DNA from: Clostridia bacterium
Lineage (GTDB): Bacteria; Bacillota; Clostridia; Oscillospirales; Acutalibacteraceae
Assembly (NCBI GenBank): GCA_017519685.1
Contig: JAFWRV010000385.1
Span: 1 to 5,672, forward strand
Direction: 5' to 3'
DNA: 5,672 bases
Each line of letters begins with the position of its first letter. Position 1 is the stretch's first letter. Below the pieces are notes generated by a model. That model was not told where the DNA came from. It did no database searches and saw nothing but the letters and a program-made list of their open reading frames with translations. A program made the position numbers and the translations under genes. Shown piece by piece: positions 1-5,166 of the stretch.

Positions 1-14
1 ATGCTCCCGTACCG

Positions 15-34
15 CGCCACTTTGTCAAGCGGCG
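15..34 (-). other. 5'-terminal stem-loop of the leftward transcript
   Basis: Read on the minus strand, positions 34 down to 15 form an 8-bp stem (CGCCGCTT pairing with AAGTGGCG, one G-U wobble) closed by a GACA tetraloop. It begins at about +1 of the promoter at 41-69, so the predicted RNA would carry a hairpin at its very 5' end. No U-run follows, so it is not an intrinsic terminator. Known 5'-terminal hairpins can protect mRNAs from decay; that role here is inference. The gene it leads lies outside the window. Confidence 0.4.
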
Positions 35-40
35 AAAGTT

Positions 41-69
41 ATAATACTATACTTTTTTATGAAAGTCAA
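41..69 (-). promoter_or_regulatory. Sigma-70-type promoter pointing off the left edge
   Basis: On the minus strand a -35 box TTGACT (69 down to 64) is separated by exactly 17 bp from a -10 box TATTAT (46 down to 41). The spacer is AT-rich. The predicted start site is near position 34. The promoter lies about 40 bp past the hslO stop codon, so it should drive the next leftward gene, which is not in the window, independently of the methyltransferase/hslO operon. Spacing and box quality are good; there is no direct proof of activity. Confidence 0.6.
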
Positions 70-106
70 GTATTTTTTCCAAAAAATGTGTTTTTTTAAT
101 CTTTTT

Positions 107-976
107 TCAATTTCTGATTAACGACCTGATTTCTCCGGGCGTGAATTTGTATTTCTTATTGCAGAAATTACAGGTGATTTCCGTGACGGTATCTTCGGCG
201 ATTTCGGTCAGATCTTTCTTGCCGAGAGTCGCAAGGCCGCGGAGGAATCTTTCTCTCGTGCAGCCGCATTTGTATTCGGGCGCGAATTCGTCAAGAAGCT
301 CAAGATCAAATTCCTTAAGTACGCTCCTGCATATTTCTTCGGGAGTCATCCCGGAGGTTATCATATTGGTGACAGGCGGAATATCCGCGACACAGCGTTC
401 GGTCTTTTCTATGGTTGTTTCATCCGCGGTCGGAAGAAGCTGAATCATAAAGCCGCCCGCCGCTTTGATTGAAAGGTCGGGATTGACAAGCACACCGAGC
501 GCGCAGACGGTCGGCGTCTGTTCGCTCTGCGCAAAATATGATGTTATATCTTCGGCGATTTCTCCGCTGACTATCGGAATCTGCCCTATATACGGCTCCT
601 TGAGTCCGAGGTCCTTCATCACCGTCAGAGTCCCGTTTCTGCCGACCGCGCCGGCCACGTCAAGTTTTCCTTTGATATTCAGGGGAATTTCGACTACGGG
701 ATTGGTCACATATCCGCGCACGTTTCCTTCGCTGTCGGAAACGGCGGTAACAGGTCCCGCGGGTCCGTCTCCGCTTATGCGCAGAGTGATTGAGTCTTTC
801 TCTCCCTTGAGCACCGCTCCCATCATTGAAGCCGCCGTCAGAAGCCGTCCGAGAGCGGCGGATGTGACCGCCGAGGTTTTGTGAATTTTCTCCGCTTCGG
901 CAACGATGGCCGTGCTGTCAACGGCTATGACCGTCAGGTCGCCGTCTCTTGAAATCATTCTTACTGCGTTTTTCAT
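107..976 (-). CDS. hslO: Hsp33 redox-regulated molecular chaperone
   Basis: This is a cytoplasmic holdase that is activated by oxidative unfolding and protects proteins during oxidative stress. The 289-residue length is normal for Hsp33. The N-terminal two thirds show the family's core, including the ISGDGPAGP segment (residues 68-76) and the GYVTNP stretch (88-93). The C-terminal redox switch is intact: CGC at 237-239 and CNFC at 269-272 supply the four zinc-binding cysteines, in the usual CxC and CxxC arrangement. The ATG at 976 lies 3 bp past the stop of the upstream methyltransferase, and its ribosome binding site AGAGGT (987-982) overlaps that stop, so the two genes are probably cotranscribed and translationally coupled. 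Regulation of the chaperone itself is expected to be post-translational through cysteine oxidation (family knowledge). No GC-rich terminator follows it. Identification is very secure. Confidence 0.97.
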   Translation of the reverse strand: MKNAVRMISRDGDLTVIAVDSTAIVAEAEKIHKTSAVTSAALGRLLTAASMMGAVLKGEKDSITLRISGDGPAGPVTAVSDSEGNVRGYVTNPVVEIPLNIKGKLDVAGAVGRNGTLTVMKDLGLKEPYIGQIPIVSGEIAEDITSYFAQSEQTPTVCALGVLVNPDLSIKAAGGFMIQLLPTADETTIEKTERCVADIPPVTNMITSGMTPEEICRSVLKEFDLELLDEFAPEYKCGCTRERFLRGLATLGKKDLTEIAEDTVTEITCNFCNKKYKFTPGEIRSLIRN

Positions 977-979
977 ATA

Positions 980-1711
980 TTACCTCTTTTTCGCGACGAA
1001 TACCGCGCGTAAGCTGTCATCCCTGACCGGGGAAAAAGTCAGATCGTCATAAATTGCGAGAGTTTCGAATCCAGCTTTTCCGAGCATGGATTCAATCTCA
1101 GACACGGGGTACGCTCTTTCGGTGAAATATTCGCTTTCCCTTGTGTAAACTCCGTTTTCCTCTGTAAAAAAATCGAGCGAAATATCAATGCTGTCATCTT
1201 CACACAGACTGTTTTGCCAGACACAGTAAACATCATCGTTTTCAATGACATAGCAGTTATCCGCGAGAGCTGTCCTGTGCTTGAAAACCGTGTTGACATC
1301 AAAGACGAAAACGCCGTCTTTAACCATAAACAGGGAAACGCTGTCAAACGCCTTTTGCACCGCCTCTTTGCCGCTGAGATGATTGATGCAGTCCAGCGCG
1401 CTTATCGCACAGTCAACTGTTCCATAGAGGTCGAGCTCCTCCATCGGCTGATTCAGGAGAAGAATATCGAGGCCGGCTGTCTTTTCCCTTGCTTTCATCA
1501 GCATTCCGACACTCGAATCGGTACCGATGACCTCGTAACCGAAGTTGTTCATAAGAACGCTCATGTTTCCCGTTCCGCAGCCGAGGTCGAGCAGGATTCC
1601 CTTCCCGGCTCCGTTTGAGGTCAGGATATCGTGATAATATTCCGCTCTGCGGCTGTAATCCGCGTCAGCCATAAGGCAATCATAGTATTTTGCAAAACTG
1701 TCGTATGACAT
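980..1711 (-). CDS. Class I SAM-dependent methyltransferase
   Basis: This 243-residue protein is a soluble Rossmann-fold methyltransferase. Motif I is the textbook LDLGCGTG at residues 41-48, and the second strand ends in GTD (63-65) followed by a helix with GML..AR (69-75), where the acidic residue would hold the SAM ribose. The DCINHL segment (107-112) fits the motif IV region, and the C-terminal half has the alternating strands typical of small-molecule methyltransferases. The substrate cannot be told from the sequence. The start at 1711 is supported by AAAGGA (1725-1720) eight bases upstream and a promoter at 1742-1770. It is the first gene of a two-gene operon with hslO. It could act on a small metabolite, but no neighbour points to a pathway; functional linkage to Hsp33 is not implied by adjacency alone. 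Confidence 0.93.
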   Translation of the reverse strand: MSYDSFAKYYDCLMADADYSRRAEYYHDILTSNGAGKGILLDLGCGTGNMSVLMNNFGYEVIGTDSSVGMLMKAREKTAGLDILLLNQPMEELDLYGTVDCAISALDCINHLSGKEAVQKAFDSVSLFMVKDGVFVFDVNTVFKHRTALADNCYVIENDDVYCVWQNSLCEDDSIDISLDFFTEENGVYTRESEYFTERAYPVSEIESMLGKAGFETLAIYDDLTFSPVRDDSLRAVFVAKKR

Positions 1712-1741
1712 AGAAACCGTCCTTTACGGGTGATTGCAATA

Positions 1742-1770
1742 ATAATAACACAGAAATCTCAAAAAGTAAA
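1742..1770 (-). promoter_or_regulatory. Promoter of the methyltransferase-hslO operon
   Basis: The minus strand shows TTTACT (1770 down to 1765) and TATTAT (1747 down to 1742) with a 17-bp spacer. The predicted transcript starts near 1735, giving a leader of about 24 nt that contains the AAAGGA ribosome binding site at 1725-1720. The -35 box departs from consensus at two positions. The leader is too short for a riboswitch. Confidence 0.55.
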
Positions 1771-1791
1771 CATTTCAAAATTAACACAATG

Positions 1792-1828
1792 TTCAAATTT
1801 TTCCGTTGTATCTATTATATAATATAAT
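1792..1828 (+). promoter_or_regulatory. Probable promoter of the rightward five-gene cluster
   Basis: Two overlapping perfect TATAAT hexamers (1818-1823 and 1823-1828) lie 28-33 bp before the ATG at 1856, which is the right distance for a short leader containing the ribosome binding site AGGACGG (1841-1847). No good -35 box sits at 17 bp; TTCAAA at 1792-1797 is 20 bp from the first hexamer. The -10 is convincing, while the -35 is not settled. Confidence 0.45.
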
Positions 1829-1855
1829 GGACAAATTATCAGGACGGTATTTGAA

Positions 1856-2749
1856 ATGTTGGGCTATGTCAGAGCCGATAAATCGGAGCTCTTAATGGGC
1901 GATTATGAGATATACCGCGGGATTTACTGCTCGCTCTGCAACGCGCTGGGCAGAAATTATTCGCCCCTTGCCCGCCTGCTTCTCAGTTATGATTTTGCGT
2001 TTGCCGCTCTTATGATGCTGGCGGTGTCGCCTGACCCCTGCACTTTCAATAAAAAAAGCTGTCCGTTCAATTTCACTAAAAAATGCTGGTGCTGCGATTC
2101 AAGGGACGAAATAAATCTCTGCTCGCATTATGTGATTATTATTTCATACTATAAGATATTAGACAATCTTCATGACAGGGGCATAAAAAAGAAGATACTG
2201 TCCCTGCTCGCTTATCCGTTTGTCGCGCTGATGCACCTTAAGGCAAAGCGTCTTGCCCCGGAAGCCGATGAGATTACCGCCGCCGGAATGTCGCTTCAGG
2301 CTCAAACGGAAAAGGATGAAAACTGCGGAATTGACAAGGCGGCGCATCCTTCCGCTGACGCTCTCGGAAAGCTTTTTTCGCTGGGATACGACGGCGAAGA
2401 AAAAGACAAAATGTACCATACGGGGTATCTGCTCGGCAGATATATCTATATACTCGATGCGGCAGACGACCTTGAAAGCGATTTGAAAAAAGGAAATTTC
2501 AATCCGTTTTGCGCCGGATTCCCTTCACTTTCGGATGAAGGAGAAAGAGAGCGCTTCGCGGACAGAGCCGAGAAAGCGCTGAATCTCACTCACGCCGCTC
2601 TGCTTGACAGTCTGGATAATCTTGAAATAAAAAGATTCGGAACAATAGCGGAAAACATTCTGCTCAGAGGAATTGATTCACAGGCACTATCGGTAATCAA
2701 CCGGTACAAAGGCAAAGAAGAAAACAAAAATACCTTTACCGTTAAATGA
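1856..2749 (+). CDS. DUF5685-like helical cysteine-containing protein
   Basis: This 297-residue protein has no known function. It opens with MLGYV followed by YCSLCNALG (residues 24-32) and LLLSYDFAFAALMM (41-54), a pattern I recognise from DUF5685 proteins of Clostridia and Actinobacteria; that assignment is from memory. It carries ten cysteines, including C25/C28 as a CxxC pair and a cluster at C62, C69, C77, C79, C80 and C89, which suggests metal binding or disulfides. The rest is predicted mainly helical. Two acidic motifs stand out: DNLHD (103-107) and DAADDLESD (201-209) followed by KKGNFNPF (211-218). These recall the paired aspartate motifs of squalene/phytoene-synthase-type enzymes, an inference only. 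There is no signal peptide. AGGACGG eight bases upstream supports the ATG. It heads a run of five genes, with the J-like gene starting 9 bp after its stop. Confidence 0.8.
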   Translation: MLGYVRADKSELLMGDYEIYRGIYCSLCNALGRNYSPLARLLLSYDFAFAALMMLAVSPDPCTFNKKSCPFNFTKKCWCCDSRDEINLCSHYVIIISYYKILDNLHDRGIKKKILSLLAYPFVALMHLKAKRLAPEADEITAAGMSLQAQTEKDENCGIDKAAHPSADALGKLFSLGYDGEEKDKMYHTGYLLGRYIYILDAADDLESDLKKGNFNPFCAGFPSLSDEGERERFADRAEKALNLTHAALLDSLDNLEIKRFGTIAENILLRGIDSQALSVINRYKGKEENKNTFTVK

Positions 2750-2752
2750 GGT
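2747..2752 (+). promoter_or_regulatory. Ribosome binding site fused to the upstream stop codon
   Basis: The hexamer TGAGGT contains the TGA stop of the DUF5685-like gene (2747-2749) and a GAGG Shine-Dalgarno core (2748-2751), followed by 7 nt and the ATG at 2759. Ribosomes ending the first gene sit on the start region of the second, which predicts translational coupling and fixes the start of the J-like gene. Confidence 0.7.
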
Positions 2753-2758
2753 TATACC

Positions 2759-3340
2759 ATGAACAATCCCTATGCTATTCTGGGAGTTCCGGCAGGCGCT
2801 TCCAAAGAACAGATCAATAACGCGTACAGAAACCTTGCGAGGCAATACAGCGAGCAGGGTAATACCGCCGCGCTGGACGAGCTCAACAAGGCGTACGACG
2901 CGGTTATTATGAACGCCGCCGGCTCCGGAAGTTATTCATCATATTCTCCTTATGAGCAGGCGTATCAGAATGATTATTCATTTATACGCTCAAGGATTTC
3001 ATCGGGAAAATACGAAGACGCGCTGACCCTGCTTGAGGGAATGCCCGAAAGCAGCAGAAACGCCGAGTGGTATTATCTCAAGGGCGTTGTATATAACAGA
3101 CAGGGCTGGCTTGAACAGAGCGCCGAGCTTTTCGGCAGAGCGTGCTCGCTCGACCCTTCAAACCGTGAATACAAGCAGGCGTACGATGACGCTCTCTACC
3201 GTCAGAACGGCGGCTACAAAACAAAAAGAAACAGCTCCGGCGGATCGGACAACTGCTCATTCTGCAAAATCTGCACGGGGCTTTTATGCGCCGACACGTG
3301 CTGTGAATGTATGGGCGGAGACGTGATTTCCTGCTGCTGA
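2759..3340 (+). CDS. J-like protein lacking HPD, with TPR-like region and Cys-rich tail
   Basis: This 193-residue protein has three parts. Residues 1-50 are a J-domain: helix I with PYAILGVP (4-11), helix II with INNAYRNLARQY (19-30), and helix III with LDELNKAYDAV (39-49). The HPD tripeptide expected straight after Y30 is replaced by S31-E32-Q33, and the loop to helix III is short, so stimulation of DnaK ATPase by the usual mechanism is unlikely. After a Ser/Tyr/Gly linker, residues 72-148 look like two TPR-type helix pairs (AEWYYLKGVVYNRQGWLEQS at 102-121, then a LDPSN turn at 131-135). The tail has nine cysteines in the last 28 residues (C166, C169, C172, C177, C181, C182, C184, C192, C193), ending in a CECMGGD...SCC pattern. 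I have seen similar tails on Clostridia DnaJ-domain proteins. The tail may bind metal, form disulfides or carry a modification. The gene is tightly packed between the DUF5685-like gene and the membrane protein gene. Its exact function is unknown. Confidence 0.9.
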   Translation: MNNPYAILGVPAGASKEQINNAYRNLARQYSEQGNTAALDELNKAYDAVIMNAAGSGSYSSYSPYEQAYQNDYSFIRSRISSGKYEDALTLLEGMPESSRNAEWYYLKGVVYNRQGWLEQSAELFGRACSLDPSNREYKQAYDDALYRQNGGYKTKRNSSGGSDNCSFCKICTGLLCADTCCECMGGDVISCC

Positions 3341-3343
3341 GGT
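3338..3343 (+). promoter_or_regulatory. Ribosome binding site that sets the membrane protein start
   Basis: TGAGGT again merges the TGA stop of the J-like gene (3338-3340) with a GAGG core (3339-3342), six nt before the ATG at 3349. An in-frame ATG at 3307 has no such site and would overlap the previous gene by 34 bases, so 3349 is preferred. The TATAAT seen just after it (3343-3348) is inside the spacer and is not taken as a promoter. Confidence 0.75.
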
Positions 3344-3348
3344 ATAAT

Positions 3349-3882
3349 ATGAAAAACAGTTCCAAAAGTGCAATAGGCGGTATCGTTGCGGCGCTTTCGC
3401 TGGTGCTGATGATATCCATTGCCGTTGTGCCTTTCCTGACATACGCGCTGCCTGCCGTTGCCGGTGTGCTGCTTATGTTTGTGGTTATTGAAATAAATAA
3501 AAAATGGGCTTTCGGAGTTTACGCCACCGTGGCGATTCTCGGAGTCCTCTTTGTGCCGGATAAGGAAGTCGCGATTATGTATCTTGCTTTTTTCGGCTAT
3601 TATCCGATTGTAAAGTCGGTTATTGAATCCAAGCTTCCGCGTGTTCCCGAGTGGATATGTAAAATACTGCTCTTTAACGCAACCGTGGCAGTCGCCTATC
3701 TCTTTATGATAAAGATAATGGGGCTGACAATAGACGAGTTTGACAAATACGGTATGGTCGCGATTCCGATGCTGCTCGGTCTTGGCACATTCGCGTTTGT
3801 GTTTTACGATTACGCGCTCTCAAAACTCGTTTTGATTTACAATATGAAATTCAGAAAATATTTCAGAAGGTTTTTCAGATAA
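3349..3882 (+). CDS. Multi-pass membrane protein, function unknown
   Basis: Starting at 3349 gives a 177-residue very hydrophobic protein. Six membrane-spanning stretches can be drawn, roughly at residues 9-29, 30-48, 53-69, 74-92, 103-123 and 135-157. A conserved-looking FFGYYPIVKS segment (81-90) lies in the fourth. The C-terminus is strongly basic (KFRKYFRRFFR, 167-177), which by the positive-inside rule places it in the cytoplasm. There is no cleavable signal peptide or catalytic motif. The overall look resembles small integral membrane proteins annotated only as hypothetical in Clostridia; a transporter substrate-binding subunit (ECF S-component type) is an alternative, but no diagnostic motif supports it. 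The gene begins 8 bp after the J-like gene and ends 12 bp before the GH109-like gene. The tight spacing suggests it works with the preceding two proteins, perhaps as their membrane anchor or partner (inference). Confidence 0.85.
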   Translation: MKNSSKSAIGGIVAALSLVLMISIAVVPFLTYALPAVAGVLLMFVVIEINKKWAFGVYATVAILGVLFVPDKEVAIMYLAFFGYYPIVKSVIESKLPRVPEWICKILLFNATVAVAYLFMIKIMGLTIDEFDKYGMVAIPMLLGLGTFAFVFYDYALSKLVLIYNMKFRKYFRRFFR

Positions 3883-3894
3883 GAAGGTGTCAGA

Positions 3895-5166
3895 ATGAAA
3901 AATACGGTCAATATCGGTGTCATAGGTCTCGGCGGCAGAGGTCAGGGACAGATGAGAGAAATGCTCAACTGCGAAGGCGTAAAGGTTATCGCCGTCTGTG
4001 ACAAGTATGAGGACAGAGCCCTTGAAGGGCAGAGGATTGTTGCCGAAAAAGCGGGAAACAGCCCTCACGTTTATACCGACTATAAACAGCTTCTCACAAG
4101 AAAGGATATCGACGCGATTCTTTGCTGCTCAACCTGGATTACGCACGGAAGAATTGCCGTTGATTCAATGAGAGCGGGCAAGCACGTCGCGATTGAGGTC
4201 GGCGGAGCCGCAAGCATTGAGGAATGCTGGCAGATGGTCAGGGCGAGCGAGGAAACCGGAAAATTCTGCATGCTTCTTGAAAACTGCTGCTATGACAGAA
4301 ACGAAATGGCTCTTTTCAATATGGTGAAGCAGGGCATTTTCGGTGAGATAATCCATATGCAGGGCGGATATCAGCACGACCTCAGGGATGAAATCTGCCT
4401 GGGCAGAGAAAACCGTCACGGCCGTCTTTTCAACTTCCAGCACAGAAACGGCGAGCTTTATCCCACCCATCAGCTCGGCCCAATTTCAAAGGTGCTCGGC
4501 ATCAACAGAGGAAACAGATTTATCTCCCTCTCGTCAATGACAACGAAGTCAAGAGGACTTCACGAATGGATAGTAAAAAATAAAGGCGAGGACTACGACC
4601 TGGCTGATTACAGCTTCAACCAGGGCGATGTCACCACCACAATGATAAAATGCGCCAACGGGGAAACCGTTGTTCTCACTCATGATTGCTCACTTCCGCG
4701 ACCCTATTCAAGAGGATACAGAATCCAGGGCACAAAGGGTATTTATCAGGAGGACTGCGACGGTATATTTATCGAGGGAATGTCCTATGTTGACCCCAAC
4801 GACTGGGCGCATCAGTTTGAGCATTTCGTTGATAACGGATACCGTGAAAAATATGAGCATCCGCTCTGGAAAAAGTACGCGGTTGACGGTATTCACGCGG
4901 GCGGCCACGGCGGAATGGATTATCTTGTGCTCAGCGCGTTCATTGAGAGCGTCCGTCTTGAGGACAAGCCGCCGATAGATGTTTATGACACAGCGGCCTG
5001 GATGGCTGTTACCGCGCTTTCCGAGCAGTCAATAGCGCTCGGCTCCGCTCCCGTACCGTTCCCCGATTTCACAAACGGTATGTGGATTGACAGAGAGCCT
5101 TACAGACGCGGCATCTTCTGCCTCGATGAGGTGTGCAACGATTATTTTGAAAACGCGGGGGTCTGA
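3895..5166 (+). CDS. GH109-like Gfo/Idh/MocA family protein, probable NAD-dependent N-acetylhexosaminidase
   Basis: The 423-residue protein has an N-terminal Rossmann fold with the NAD-binding loop GVIGLGGRGQGQ (8-19) and the CDKYEDRA stretch (35-42) after the second strand. The C-terminal half fits the family's substrate domain. Residues that I recall as catalytic or substrate-binding in the Elizabethkingia GH109 alpha-N-acetylgalactosaminidase have good counterparts: E129, Y159 and H161 (GYQHDLR), R177, Y189 and H192 (YPTHQLGP), INRGNRF (203-209), and Y271. The spacings E-to-Y (30), R-to-Y (12) and H-to-Y (79) match those remembered for that enzyme. GH109 enzymes hydrolyse the glycosidic bond through NAD-assisted oxidation and elimination. 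No signal peptide is seen, so it should act inside the cell on an imported glycoside. GAAGGTG at 3882-3889 supports the ATG. Its stop overlaps the start of a sugar-kinase gene, which strengthens the amino-sugar reading. A plain sugar dehydrogenase remains possible. Confidence 0.85.
   Translation: MKNTVNIGVIGLGGRGQGQMREMLNCEGVKVIAVCDKYEDRALEGQRIVAEKAGNSPHVYTDYKQLLTRKDIDAILCCSTWITHGRIAVDSMRAGKHVAIEVGGAASIEECWQMVRASEETGKFCMLLENCCYDRNEMALFNMVKQGIFGEIIHMQGGYQHDLRDEICLGRENRHGRLFNFQHRNGELYPTHQLGPISKVLGINRGNRFISLSSMTTKSRGLHEWIVKNKGEDYDLADYSFNQGDVTTTMIKCANGETVVLTHDCSLPRPYSRGYRIQGTKGIYQEDCDGIFIEGMSYVDPNDWAHQFEHFVDNGYREKYEHPLWKKYAVDGIHAGGHGGMDYLVLSAFIESVRLEDKPPIDVYDTAAWMAVTALSEQSIALGSAPVPFPDFTNGMWIDREPYRRGIFCLDEVCNDYFENAGV

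Noticed and set aside
73..97. A/T-only hairpins (A7-CACA-T6 and T6-GG-A6 on the minus strand) as an hslO terminator.
   Set aside because: The stems lack G-C pairs and the T-run is itself part of the stem, so a functional intrinsic terminator is not supported. hslO transcripts may read on leftward.
1..99. A plus-strand open frame of 32 codons from the ATG at position 1 to a TAA at 97-99.
   Set aside because: No ribosome binding site can be seen, and the frame is the complement of a good minus-strand promoter and its leader hairpin, so it is most simply non-coding.
141..884. Plus-strand open frames of 100 and 139 codons inside hslO.
   Set aside because: They lie antisense to a clearly identified Hsp33 gene, have no family resemblance, and lack ribosome binding sites.
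3343..3348. TATAAT directly upstream of the membrane protein start codon, as a promoter.
   Set aside because: It fills the spacer between the Shine-Dalgarno and the ATG, so transcription from it would begin inside the coding region, and no -35 box lies 17 bp upstream.
3307..3348. The upstream ATG at 3307 as the start of the membrane protein.
   Set aside because: It would add 14 non-hydrophobic residues overlapping the Cys-tail codons and has no ribosome binding site, whereas 3349 has one at a proper distance.
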